Notes: generated by a model not told the origin, from the letters alone. 64,000 nucleotides of DNA from Cricetomys ansorgei (GCA_026225945.1 JAMJFZ010000818.1:2833501-2897500), one strand, 5' to 3'. Shown: positions 44,721 to 55,609, counted from the first letter of the stretch. Numbers and translations are program-made.

Positions 44721-44867
44721 TGGCTAACAACTTGCTGCTGCCGCCTCTGCTAGCCATGAATGCAGCTGCACGCAAAATAGTGAACTTACTTAAAACGTGA
44801 AAAATTTTGTGTAATTGTGTGTGTTATGGGGAAAGGGCGTACTTATGCATATGTGTATGAAGACCAG

Positions 44868-44868
<1 letters not shown>

Positions 44869-44905
<37 letters not shown>

Positions 44906-45180
44906 TATATATATATAATATATATGTATACACACACATACAAATATATATATATTTGTATGTGTGTGTATACATATATATGAGTGTATACACATATATA
45001 TAGGAGAGCATATATATGTGTGTACATAGATACATATTTGAGAACATATATACATATATAGGAGAGCATTTGTGTGTATACATATATATATGAGAGCATA
45101 TACATATATAGGAGAACATATATGTGTGTATGTACATATATATAAATATGAGAACATATACACATGTATAGGAAAGCGTG

Positions 45181-45211
<31 letters not shown>

Positions 45212-45213
45212 CC
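44869..45213. repeat. AT/TATG-rich array with ~56-bp loose units
   Basis: An (AT) run at 44869-44900 leads into AT-rich units marked by 'ggagagca' at 45003 and 45061, 'ggagaaca' at 45111 and 'ggaaagcg' at 45171, ending in (TG)n. It sits on the tail side of the following antisense SINE. Confidence 0.93.
44918..44981. repeat. Perfect 64-bp palindrome
   Basis: Arms of 32 bp with no spacer, centred between 44949 and 44950 inside CAAATATATATATATTTG (44941-44958). Every pair from 44918/44981 inward is complementary; pairing fails at 44917/44982. It could extrude as a cruciform. Confidence 0.97.
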
Positions 45214-45224
45214 CCATCCACTTT

Positions 45225-45392
45225 TGTTTCTACAGCAAGGAGCCTCTGGACTCACTCACCCCCCACCTCTCCCCAGAGCTAAGCTTACCGATGCGTGCTG
45301 CCACGCCCAGCTTTTCTGTTGGGTGTTAGGAATCAAACCCAGGCTCCCATGCTTGCCCAGTCAGCTCCTGACTCACCAACCCAGCATACTTT
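45225..45392 (-). mobile_element. B4-type SINE, degenerate
   Basis: 'gcgtgctgccacgcccagct', 'tgttaggaatcaaacccagg', 'cccatgcttgcccagtcagc', 'tgactcaccaacccagc' give the antisense head and part of the body. Confidence 0.65.
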
Positions 45393-45701
45393 TTTTCCTA
45401 ATTCGATTGCACAATCCTCAAAACAGGAATTCTGCAGATGTCAATATGGAGCCGTGATGTCAGCAGCTTGCTCCCCCACCGTGGGAATGCTGGGAAGCCT
45501 GTGAGTGACTTTTCCAGCATCCTGTATCTTTTCTTCCTGACTCTCGTCACCCTTGCATACAATCCTGCACGAAGCTTCTGTTTTCTTCCAGGCCGTGACC
45601 TAGGCTCCCATTTCCCCCCAGGCTCCTAGTTCAAGTAATGAATCAGTACCTCATCATTGCTCAGAAACCAGATCCCAGACTCTCTTTGGTTCCTATATTT
45701 A
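45393..45701. other. Single-copy DNA
   Basis: Nothing recognised. Confidence 0.4.
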
Positions 45702-45984
45702 ATTACTTTTCCATTGCTGTGATAAAACACCATGACCAAAAGCAACTAATGGAAGAAAGAATCTGCCTAATGGTTCCAGAGAGATGACTCTATTGTAGAG
45801 AGCAAGGCGTGGGAGCAAGCAGGAGGTGTTGGGACAGGAGCAGGGAGCTGAGAGATCACATCTGCCACCACAAACATGAAGGAGAAAGAGCAAACTAGAA
45901 GTGGGGTGAGGATGTAAACTCTCAAAGCCCTCCTCCAGTGACATACTTCCTCCAGCAAGGCCACAGAAGATTCCATAAACATCA
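45702..45984 (-). mobile_element. Rodent LTR-like element, left half (split by the ERV)
   Basis: Antisense: 'ccattgctgtgataaaacac', 'catgaccaaaagcaactaat', 'cctcctccagtgacatactt', 'ctccagcaaggccacagaag'. The expected continuation is found at 47611, past the ERV. Confidence 0.82.
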
Positions 45985-45990
45985 CCCAAC

Positions 45991-46326
45991 TGTTGTGGAA
46001 GTTTACTTTCAGTTATGCATAATATACTTGTTTTGTGTACTGTTCAGTGAGGGATTGCCTAGGCCTTGGTGTTTTGTATTGTCTGCAGGTGTTGGATTCA
46101 TGTAGGGGGAGTTTGATTGCTCATGATCTGCACGTGCTATCAGTAGAACACCTGAGGAGTTCTGGATCAATAAAAACACCTGAGCTCAGACGCTCGGGGT
46201 TCCACTGTCTAGTATAGCACTTGCCAGAATGGTGGTTCCCTCTGCTGAGGTCTGGCAGGGTTTGCCAAGTATGAGAATGTCTCCTTGCCTCCCTTGCTGA
46301 GCCACCACAGTAGGCATACAACGACG
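45991..46326 (+). mobile_element. ERV 5' LTR
   Basis: About 336 bp, beginning TGTTGTGGAAG, with AATAAA at 46169-46174 and a right end near 'acaacgacg'. It matches the 3' LTR at 47246 and the solo LTR at 36268, including the block 'gctatcagtagaacacctga'. cccaac (45985-45990) precedes it and tccaac follows the 3' LTR, a 6-bp target duplication with one change. This suggests an ERVK-type insertion; the family is not identified. Confidence 0.9.
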
Positions 46327-47245
46327 AAAGGAGTACCAATGGGAGGCACCAATATCACGTCGGCTAATCCAACATGGAGACAGGGAAGAAGAAAAGGAAA
46401 CTCCAGACTTTGCAGAGTCCGTTTTGTTTTGCTTTGTTTTCTGCAAACCTATCCAGGTACTGGTGAGGTGAGGTGGTCCTGACAAGACACATCTGCTGTG
46501 GTGATGAGAACTCCACCCCATGAAGGACCTCTTCCTGCAGACAAGGTTACCAGTTATTTTTTCCCTGCAAACCGCTCTACCTTAAAATCTGGAAAGTTTT
46601 TCCTCAGGGTCAGCACACAGAAGCTGTCTTCCAGAACTGGCTGAGGTTGTATTTCATGGTGGCAGCCAAATTTGCTACTTACTCTAAAAGTCACCCAGGT
46701 GGTGCTGGTTTTGAAATCATGAAGGGGTCAATGGAGAGCAACTGAGGCTTGGCACTGTGAGAGGCCAGGAAGAGGCCATTGGTGAAGGTGCAGCCTCAGT
46801 GGAAGTTGAAGGTTCAGATTGAAAGAGTCACGCAGAGAAGTTGGTACTATGAAGAGAGCCTATGAAAGGTTATTGGTGAAAATGCAGCCCAGTTGCAACA
46901 AGGGACCCCAGTGTTCTGAAGATGTCAGTACCATGAGATGACCACCAAGAACAGCAACAGTGGTGGCCAGCCAGAGCCTGGAGGACAAGCTGTGTGTACT
47001 GCAGAGGGCAGAGCCAGAGAAATGATCCAAGCCCTTTGGAGGCGCTTGAGTGAATTCCAGATAACTGGACATTGATAATGTCGTTCTGTTGTCCAAACGC
47101 ACTGTGAAAAGCTTGATAGATGTTTGGTTTCATTTGTTCCCGTCCTTGTAATTGTTACTCTTGTAAATAGTTTTGCTGGTGTAGTGTTAAATCATGTTGT
47201 AGGGATAAAGCGATTTCTTGATCAGCTTATACAGAAAAGGGGAAT
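46327..47245 (+). mobile_element. ERV internal region, non-coding
   Basis: About 0.92 kb between the LTRs, far too short for gag-pol-env and without a long open frame. I see no confident tRNA primer site after the 5' LTR. A polypurine tract, 'agaaaaggggaa' (47233-47244), sits directly before the 3' LTR. A short phrase, 'ggtgaaggtgcagcc' / 'ggtgaaaatgcagcc', recurs at 46781 and 46875. This is probably a non-autonomous element or an internally deleted copy; either way it is not replication-competent. Confidence 0.82.
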
Positions 47246-47604
47246 TGTTGTAGAAGTTTATTTTTAGTTACGTTAAAAATAATAATAATTGCTTTGTGCA
47301 ACTATTGGGTGAGGAGCTGGTGTTTTGTATTGTCTGCAGGTGTTGGATTATGGCAGTGTTTGATTGCTCATGATCTGCACGTGCTATCAGTAGAACACCT
47401 GAGGTGATCTGAATCAAACAAAAACAAAACAACAAAAAAAAATAAATAAATAAATAACCTGAGTTCAGATGCTCGGTGTTCCACTGTCCAGTATGGCACT
47501 GGCCAGGATAGTGGTTCCCTCTGCTGAGGTCTGGAAGGGTTTGAACCTATGAAAAATGTTTCCTTGTCATCCTTGAGGACTGACACAGCAGCCTAACAAC
47601 TACA
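47246..47604 (+). mobile_element. ERV 3' LTR with A-rich expansion
   Basis: About 359 bp, starting TGTTGTAGAAG and ending 'acaactaca', followed by tccaac (47605-47610). Compared with the 5' LTR it carries an expanded A-rich stretch with an AAAT run around the poly(A) signal (about 47417-47457). The divergence between the two LTRs points to an old insertion. Confidence 0.9.
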
Positions 47605-47610
47605 TCCAAC

Positions 47611-47690
47611 AAACACCAGCAACCGGGAACCAAGTGCTTGAATACCGAAGCCTGTGGGGGACAATCTTATTTAAATCACCACACTCACTT
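47611..47690 (-). mobile_element. Rodent LTR-like element, right half
   Basis: 'gggaaccaagtgcttgaata', 'gcctgtgggggacaatctta', 'aaatcaccaca' complete the antisense element begun at 45702. Confidence 0.78.
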
Positions 47691-48050
47691 GCATCTCCTC
47701 TCACCAGGACACTGCATATTCCCTGAGAAGCAGATGCTGAGATGAAGTCAGTGGGCAGGGCATGTGCTGGGGCAGATGGGAAGGAAGGAAGTGAACGAGG
47801 GTCACACAGATGGAGGAACTGATGAGATCTATGCAAAGGGCTCAGCCAATCCCATGTGTCTCTAAAGACAGAGCGGTGCTTCTTTACACTGTTCCTGGGG
47901 CGTGTCTCTTCATCCTTCTGTCTCAGTGATCTTTGGATGCAGGCTGATGTTGCGCAAGTGTGTCTCAGCTGAAGTCAGTATCCAGAGCAGGCCGGGAGCT
48001 GATGGCATTTAGCTGGCAATGGGAAGTCTGTCTCGACTAGGACCCGGGCG
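47691..48050. other. Single-copy DNA
   Basis: Nothing recognised. Confidence 0.4.
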
Positions 48051-48051
48051 T

Positions 48052-48125
48052 GTAGGTTGTGATCATATTGCTTGACCTTAACCTCCCTTTGCCTCGTTTG
48101 CTTTATCGATCAAATCATGCCCTCT
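48052..48125 (+). mobile_element. Possible MIR fragment
   Basis: 'ttgcttgaccttaacctcc' and 'tttgcctcgtttgctttatc' resemble the sense MIR core. Confidence 0.5.
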
Positions 48126-48171
48126 GTTCAAACTCTGAAGAAGAACCTAAAATCTTAAAGTGGATCTGGGG

Positions 48172-48392
48172 GTGCTGGGGATGTAGCTCCATTGGTAGAG
48201 ACCATGTCTAGCGTGTGCAGAGTTCTGGCTTCCATCCTCGGCACTGCAGAAGCTGGGCGTGGTGGGGCACACCCATCATCCTAGCCGCTGAGAGGTAGAG
48301 GCGGGAGGATCAGAAGTTCAAGTTCATCCTCAACTACATACCGAGTTTGAAGTCAACCTAGACTACATGAGATCTTGATTTAAAAAGTGAAG
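48172..48392 (+). mobile_element. B4 SINE, near full length
   Basis: ID-like head 'gctggggatgtagctccatt', 'gcttccatcctcggcactgc' joined to B1-like body 'gaagctgggcgtggtggggc', 'aggatcagaagttcaag', 'ctagactacatgagatcttg'. Confidence 0.92.
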
Positions 48393-49140
48393 TAGAATCA
48401 GGAACTTCTCTAAAAAGATTAAAAGATGAAAAGGGTGGGGGAGGGGCGTTTGGAAGGTTCACAAATTCTGCAAATGTCATGAGCTAGGAAGATTGAAACC
48501 TCCTCTGAGTCTGTCCATCTTGAAACACGCTGCGCTCAAACACCTCCATGGGCCATTCTAAAAAGTACTCATCCTCTTGTTCTAAACAAATATCCCAGAT
48601 CCCAGTTCCAACCCACACCCTTAGAGAAAAACTTACGTATCTTTGGCCAATCCTTACCTCCAGAGACCCCAGCGGCAATGCCCTATCTCCCAGGGATTCC
48701 CTCAGAAGAAATTCTGGTGCATCAACATGTACAGACAGGCATTGTATCGCCTGGTGTAGGAACAGCAGAGCCTGGTTGGGAGCAGGGAGCAGGTTATGAA
48801 GAGGCTGATACGGATGGAAAATCCCCCAGTGTGGTCTCAGAACTTCACACGCGTGTGCACACGTGCACACAGGTACACACATACACATTGCTGAGTTAGG
48901 GTTATAATTAGGTGCCTTGCTGGCATGTGTGCACCAGTGACTTTAGTCCCCGGCATAATCAAGGTGCAAATGGCCATGGGCTCCATGGGAAAGCTATCTC
49001 GTGGCTTCCATGCCCTGGCAGCAAATGAAATAAACGGTTTAGACTACAGAGCAGATCCTGGGACAGGGGTCTGAGTAGCAGTGAAGAAATAGCCGCAGAT
49101 GGTCTGGAAAGATCCTGCCATCCCAGGCCTAGACTCACAC
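48393..49140. other. Single-copy DNA
   Basis: A CA/TG-rich patch at 48848-48886 may be a SINE tail remnant. No gene. Confidence 0.4.
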
Positions 49141-49141
49141 G

Positions 49142-49338
49142 AGTTCACTTGTCTCTGTCACTGACTAACTCTCTCTGCATTACCAGTGTGTGTGCCTGGG
49201 CATGTCTCTGCCTCCCCAGTGCTGGGATGCCAAGGTATGCCGCCATGCCTGGCTTTTTACACGGATGCTGGGGCTTGAACGTAGCTCCTCAGGGTTTTGC
49301 ATGTTACAGTACTGAGCCATCTCACGCCAGCTTCTTGC
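49142..49338 (-). mobile_element. B4-type SINE, internally shortened
   Basis: 'ctctgcctccccagtgctgg', 'tatgccgccatgcctggctt', 'gatgctggggcttgaacgta', 'gtactgagccatctcac'. Confidence 0.72.
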
Positions 49339-50687
49339 TCCCATTTTGCTGATAAGACTTCTCCAGTGACAGAGATTTCAGGACTATCTGTCTTCAAGGT
49401 GCGGGGCTCTTACCTACTTGGTATATCAAGTGATCTGCCCACCAGGACAAATAGACCGAGAAATAACAGGAACTTAGCCCGATCTCGGGTTTCACTGTCC
49501 GTGTTAAACAATGATTAAAAAGAAAAAAAAAAAAAACTTGGCCTACAGGCAAGGTTGCTGTGCCTGACTCCTTTTCTTCCTGCACACACTGCCGTGTCTC
49601 CATGGCTCTCTCTCTCTCTCTCTCTTTCTCCTTGCTTTACTGAGGCTTCCCATTATGTCAGATGCTCTGGCGGAGAAAAACATATACCAGTGTCCTTTCT
49701 CCATCTCCTGACACTATCTTGTAAGAAAAATCAAACTCAAAAGCAGGGAAACACAGTGCAAAGATTTAAAAAAAAAAAGACTCTTGGGATCCAGAAGAGG
49801 TCACTAAGATGCCCGGGAGGCCTTTAGCAAGTAAGGACCACTTTGGACTTGAATTAGGTCCATGGAGACATCCCTTGACAAGGAAGAGCTAAAGAAGGCT
49901 CCGATCACATAAAAAGCAGTGGAGGAGCGAGGGGTTTTGCAGGTTGGGGTGTGGCAGGGCTGTTGGAGCTCTAGGGTGTCAGGGCTGCAGAGGAAGCCTA
50001 TTGGCCTTGGGTGTCCTGTTCGGATGGCCAGATTTAACCACACAAGTGCGGACGAAGCACAGCAGATGTTTAAAAAAGGAGACAGTGCAATGGGGTCTGT
50101 GCCGTTGAGAGATCAAGGCAGGATCTGTGCAAGATAGACCGAGTGGGGGTGGGGGGGATGAGGCTGAAGGACTCAGAACGGTTGCTCGTCATCCCAGAGG
50201 GCTGGGGGAGGGTCTCCAGGTCCTCATCCCCCACTTGGGGGTGTCTGATGCCTCTGGTAAGCATGAGAGGGGCCCTTTTCACCCCATGTTGGCACCTGGC
50301 CCTGTGATGTGACGAGGTCAAGTCTGAGAATGGTCACAGAATGGATTTACAGGTGACCCAGGCCACAGACAGTTACTTCAAAGGTTCTCGATCGTCATCC
50401 CTGGGTTGGCGTCTTCGTGTTTTATCTTATACCTGTTCTTCCTGTGAGCCCATCAGGTTTAGTGCCGACAGGGGGATCTGTCTTTTGATCCCACTCACTG
50501 GATAATCCCATGGCTGGTCTTTCCCCCAGGGTCCTGGAGAGGAGAGTGGGAGCCTGGCAAAGATTTTTCTCTCCCTGACTGAAATAAAAGACAATTTGCC
50601 CGATGCTTTCCGCTCTGTGTTCGCCAGCCACCCTCTGTAGCGAATTAATACTATTACTTGGGATGACATTTCCTCTGACTGTCGTCT
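49339..50687. other. Single-copy DNA
   Basis: Includes A runs at 49523-49536 and 49768-49779, and (TC)n at 49607-49628. No gene recognised. Confidence 0.45.
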
Positions 50688-50862
50688 CTTGTTTTTCCTC
50701 CTCCTTAATTCCCTAATTTGTCCTAATATGCCCATTCCCTATGCATCAATTCATCCGTGAAGCCGCCCCATTTCCAGGTCCCTCTGTCCTCATCAGCCAA
50801 GTCTCCGTCTCCCACAGAAATTAGTGGGAGGTGGCTGCTAGCCCGCAGGGGAGGAAATAGAA
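50688..50862. repeat. Segment related to 52,700-52,870
   Basis: 'cctcctccttaatt' (50698) and 'agaaattagtgggaggtggctgc' in shortened form (50817-50839) match 'cctcctccttaatt' and 'agaaattagtgggaggcagctgc' at 52728 and 52837. The middle is also loosely alignable. Probably two copies of one old repeat. Confidence 0.5.
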
Positions 50863-52042
50863 TTAGGGGACGTATTAATTGGGACATCAAGTCGGATTTC
50901 GTTCCAGGCACTTCCTTCCGCTAACCACTTTGAAGCTTCCCCTTCGTGGCTCTGTTTCTCATTAGAGGGAACTCTTAATGGTGAGTGGTGTTTACGCACG
51001 GTGCAAATATGTCATGTCCCGGCTGTTGGCCAGGCAGGCTGGCTGATGGGTGAGGCCAAGAGGGGGGTAAAAGGCCCAAGAGGGTTCGTGGTGGCAGAGC
51101 TTGGAGGTGACAATGAGAAAGGGTATGGAGGGGGGACAAGCCAAAGCGTGTGGTGGGCTGGGGTAGGACTCCGCCCACCTCCGTGCGGTTGCTATAATCT
51201 GCAAGTCCCTTCACACACACACACACAAATGATTCACTTGTCCGTCTGCAACCTATGTGTGTTTGTGTGTGCACACACATGTGCATGTGGATGCTCCTCC
51301 CAACCAGTCACAGACTCAACAGCCAGAAACAGATAGCTCAGTCAATCTGTTCCTAAGTAGTTGAAACCAGTGTCTCACCTGTCACAGAGAAAAAGAGTCA
51401 GCACCTCCACCCTACTTTTCTCCATTTAGGGCCATCCACTGCCCCTGTTAGCACCTAACTATTCTGTCCTTTCCACCTACCCCACTTCTCCAAGGTCCTC
51501 TCTCTCTCTCTCCAAGAGGCCAGCCAGCTTAAGCCTCTGTGGAATCCCCACTCAAGAGTGACCTTGCCAGCTCCGAGTCAAGGCTGTGTGAGCTGGCTTG
51601 CAGAAGGCAATTTGTTTGTGCAGTGAGGCAGCCAAAACCACCAGCTACCCTTGTTGTGGAGAAGAAAGGAGGAGGAGGGAACCATCTAAGGATTTCCGGC
51701 TCCATATGTAAGGCCTGTCCCCAGAACAAACCCCAGAGATTCTAATCTGAACTTCTGAGGTTCGCTGTGGGTGGGCTACTTTCTAATCCATAGGACCAGG
51801 AACACGCAGGAAGGAAGCTCTTGGGTCTAGCAAGAGGAGGTTGTCAGGCCCTGAGACTACCCTGCCAATCCAAATATCGCAGTCAGCCCTGGGAGAGCTG
51901 TCATGTCTCCAGGAGCGAACAGAGCCCTTACAGCCAATCCAAGAAGCCCAGCTGAAGCCCTACTGAGTCTCTCAGCCTCTTCTTACTCAGCAGAGAGAAG
52001 TCTGGGGCTGTTACCTTTTATCTCCCCCTTCCTCCTCTTCCT
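50863..52042. other. Single-copy DNA
   Basis: CA/TG patches at 51212-51290 and (TC)n at 51499-51512. No gene recognised. Confidence 0.4.
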
Positions 52043-52365
52043 CCATCATTATCATCAGCATCAGCATCATCACCATCACCACCATCATCACCATCACCAC
52101 CATTACCATCACCATCATCATCATCATCACCATCATCATCATCACCATCATCACCATCATCACCATCACCATCATCATCATCATCACCATCACCATCATC
52201 ACCATCATCATCATCATCATCATCGCCATCATCATCACCATCATCATCGTCATCACCATCATCATCATTATCATCATCACCATCATCATCATCATCACCA
52301 TCATCACCATCATCACCATCATCACCATCATCACCATCATCACCATCATCATCATCATCATCATC
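52043..52365. repeat. Second CAT/CAC trinucleotide array
   Basis: About 320 bp on the same strand and with the same triplet mix as 1946-2743, with CATCAG and CGT/CGC variants. Its His-rich frame is a repeat artefact. Confidence 0.97.
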
Positions 52366-52494
52366 TCTAGAGGTAAAGGAGAAGGGAGAGGAGACGTGAA
52401 CAGAGCTTCTGAGAGGCCCAGGCTTATCGTCCTTTCTCGGATGAGGCAGGAGACTTGAAGGAGCTCTTCTCCGGACACATGAATTAGGATGGTG

Positions 52495-52985
52495 TCTTAA
52501 TTTCAGTTTTGCTGCTGTGGTGAAATCCCCAGACCAAAGCAGCTTAAGGGAGAAAGGGTTTATTTGCTCATCGTTTCAAGTCAAGGTGGCAGAGTTTGAA
52601 GCAGATGGTTGTATCGCTCCTAGGGTCAAGAGCACCCTCACAGCTAGAGCGGAGAGCAGCCGTTGGTGCTCACATGATAGTGTTCAGCTTGATCTCTCCA
52701 TCTTCCATTCAGTCTCTCGTTTTTACCTCCTCCTTAATTTCCCAGTTTCTTCATTCCTTAGGCAACAACTCACCCCTGGTGCTGCCCCGCTTCCAGTTTT
52801 CTTTGCCCCCCACCATGTGAATCTTAAGCATCCCAAAGAAATTAGTGGGAGGCAGCTGCTAACGCACATTGAAGGTGGTTCTTCCCACCTCAGTTAACAC
52901 AGTTAAGGAAATTCCACAGGCCAACTGATCTAGACAGTCTCTCATCCAGGCTGTCTCCCCAGGTGATTCTAGATTGCCTAAAGAA
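52495..52985 (-). mobile_element. Rodent LTR-like element (MaLR type)
   Basis: Antisense start 'tgctgctgtggtgaaatccc', 'agggagaaagggtttatttg', and end 'tcttcccacctcagttaaca', 'tccccaggtgattctagatt'. The central part matches the segment at 50688. Confidence 0.72.
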
Positions 52986-53035
52986 AACTATTAACAATGG
53001 ATCATTGTGAATGGCTTGGAAAGTAACGGTATAAA

Positions 53036-53230
53036 CCAATTCTTCCCTCCTCTTCTCCTTCCCCTCCCCCATCCTTCTCTTCCCCCCTTCCTCTCTCCTT
53101 CCCCCTCCTTCTCCTCTTCGCACCCTCCTCATCCACTTCCCCCTCCTCCTCTTCCCCTCCCTTCCCTGTTCCCTTCATCCTCTCTTCCCGAAACAGAACA
53201 TCTCTTCCCTCCTCCTTCCTCATCTCCTTG
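53036..53230. repeat. Polypyrimidine tract
   Basis: About 195 bp of C/T with very few purines, mostly CCTTC and CCTCC units. Could adopt triplex (H-DNA) structure. The antisense Glu/Arg/Gly-rich frames derive from it. Confidence 0.93.
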
Positions 53231-53732
53231 CTGAGAGGAAGCCATGTCTACTAGTAACAACAAGAGATACTCCCATCCACGCACTGTAGCCAGGGAAGAT
53301 CTGCCTCACCATCTCTGTCCTCACAGAAAACGCGATTTTGATCGGTCTGTGTGGTCTAGATGCCATTCCTGGCCAGACAGTTGTGACAGTGGAGTGTGTT
53401 GCTTTAGACAAGGTGAGTGTGGAGAGACCATCTCTGTGAATTGTGTGAAGATGGTGAAAGCGTTGCCTGCTGGAAGATAAAGTCCCAAACTTTCCGGTCT
53501 CCTTTACTCCCTAATGAGAAACTCATTCATTCATTCATTCATTCATTCATGTTACCCGTATGGTTATGAAGTATTTTTCATCATTTTCTTTTCGATTTAT
53601 TTTTTTCCCATTTACTTAACTATTCAGCAAATAAAGCGAATGTGGACACATACAAGATGAACTAGGAACTGAGTGTTTGTAACTCCCTTCTAGAAAAAGC
53701 AGTCCTAATCATTGTATCAAAAAAAGGAATTG
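53231..53732. other. Single-copy DNA with (ATTC)n
   Basis: The (ATTC) run is at 53522-53550. No gene recognised. Confidence 0.4.
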
Positions 53733-53925
53733 AGGGAGCTGGGGAGACAGCTCTGTGGTCAAAAAGCACCAGCTGCTATTGCAGAGGACCTGGGTTCGGT
53801 CCCCAGCACCCACATCAAATAGCTTAAAGCTGCCTCAGCTCAGGGGACCTGAAGCCCTCTTCTGGTGTCTGTGAGTACTGCAGTCACGCGTGTACCCATC
53901 TACACACAGACACATAATTTGCCCT
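53733..53925 (+). mobile_element. B3/B2-family SINE
   Basis: 'gctggggagacagctctgtg', 'attgcagaggacctgggttc', 'gtccccagcacccacatc', 'gccctcttctggtgtctgtg', then CA-rich tail. Confidence 0.85.
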
Positions 53926-54716
53926 TCACTTCAGGATCTGTTCTCAAACTATAAAAGCAAACTTTCACATCCCTCAAACTCAGATGACTGCTGCTGACTG
54001 TGTCTCCCCGGGAAAGCCAATGGAGAAGATTCTGAGTTGTCAAATGACAGAATCCACTGGCTGCTGGAAGAGTTTTCTCCCTACTGTGCAGGTGGGGAAT
54101 ATTGAGTCAAGCGTGTCTATTAGACAAACAGCAACACATGGGAAGACAGACCATCCACACCTGGCTCCGCAGGCCACAGCATGTCTGCAACCACTCTGTA
54201 CATGATCCCAATGGAAGTGGGTTAACAGTCAAAGCAGAATTCCTTCCACAGCTTCTTCTGACTCTAACGTCATTGTGCCTTAAATGCCCAGGGACCTGCT
54301 GTGGAAGAAGACAAGAGTGATGTCTTCCCTCCATTGGATGCTCCTCAAAGACAAATCAGAGATGAATCCTGGTGTTCTGTGCAGACAGACGCAATGCTAC
54401 AGAAAGACAGGCAGGTGCATCCTTCTGTAAGCAGGCGATGAGATACACCTTCCAGAACATTCGGTTAGCCCACTGACTCCAGGTGGCAATTCATCCCACA
54501 GGCATCGCTGAGGGTCTCCATACAAACCTCCTGCCTGCCACAGCGCACGTCACTGCAAGGGCCAAGTAACAGGACCCCCACCATTTAGTTTCCAGGTCTA
54601 TAAACACACCTTCTGGGAACACATACAGAGGAAACCCTCAGAGGACGATGTATCCAGAAACTGCAAATTAACAGGGAAAAGTTCCATGGAATGATGGGAT
54701 TGTCAGCTGTGCTGCT
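53926..54716. other. Single-copy DNA
   Basis: No element or gene recognised. Confidence 0.4.
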
Positions 54717-54826
54717 GAGGGAGAGGGAGCAAGATGTAGAGAGAGAGGGAGAGAGGAGAGATAGAGACAGACAGAGACAGACAGAGACAAAGTGAGGGGG
54801 GAGAGAGAGAGAGAGAGCGCCTTTCC
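54717..54826. repeat. GA-rich repeat
   Basis: GA with ACAGAGACAG variants. A (TC)n run follows at 54931-54970, so purine and pyrimidine tracts face each other 100 bp apart. Confidence 0.92.
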
Positions 54827-54931
54827 TCTTCCTTTCAGGCCAAACTTTTCTCTATAAACCTAAAATCATGGCAAATAGACAATGAGAGTCAGCCAGCAGG
54901 GCAGCAGGCCTGTGACTGCTTTGTTGATTAT

Positions 54932-54967
<36 letters not shown>

Positions 54968-54998
54968 CTGTGAGTGTGTATGTGAGTTTCTTTCAGGT

Positions 54999-55318
54999 AT
55001 GTGTGTGTGTGTGTGTGTGTGTTTACATCTGAGTGGGTAGACATGTGCATACAGAAGCCAGAGATCAGCCTCACATTCACCCTCAGGCACCATCCACCTT
55101 GATTTCTGTTTCTTTGTTTGATTGAGACAGGCTCTGAGGTCGGCCTAGAACTTGCTGATTGAACTAGACAGGCCAGCCAGCAAGCGCCAGAGTGCCACCT
55201 GCCTCTGCCTCCCCAGTACTAGGGTTATGCGCATGTGCTGCCACATCCTGCTTTCTTCATGGGTGCTGGGTTCAAACCCAGGTCCTTATGCCTGCGAGGC
55301 TGTCTGCCCTAGTCTCTC
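54999..55318 (-). mobile_element. B4-type SINE with (TG)n at its tail side
   Basis: (TG) run 54999-55022, then 'caggcaccatccaccttgat', 'gattgagacaggctctgagg', 'ctgcctctgcctccccagta', 'tgggttcaaacccaggtcct'. Nearly complete antisense copy. Confidence 0.82.
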
Positions 55319-55609
55319 CCTTGACACGTCTCACCCTTTGCCACTCAGAACCAAATGTCAAGCCCCTCTTCAGGGATCCCTCAGTGCCCAAGCAAAATCT
55401 CCCAAACTCTGAACTCCGGAGGCCCAGATGGAGGCGAAAGCCTACCACGGGCAAGACGGAGTCGAGGGAAGTGCGGGGTCAGTAGCCAGAGCCGAGTGTG
55501 TTTATTGGAAACCCTTAGCTGCGATTGTAATTTCTTGCTTAAAGTCCAACTTCACTCAGTGTGAGAGCCAAGTGAGCAGGAATACATTTGCCTCATTCAC
55601 CGAAGCACT

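Noticed and set aside
46035..46217. Short frame sharing a peptide with frames at 36374 and 47368
   Set aside because: The shared peptide reflects homologous LTR DNA, not a protein family; LTRs are non-coding.
46327..47245. Possible retroviral genes between the LTRs
   Set aside because: Only 0.92 kb with no long frame; no gag, pol or env motif is recognisable.
51903..52478. 155-codon frames with His or Met tracts
   Set aside because: Second CAT/CAC array read in frame.
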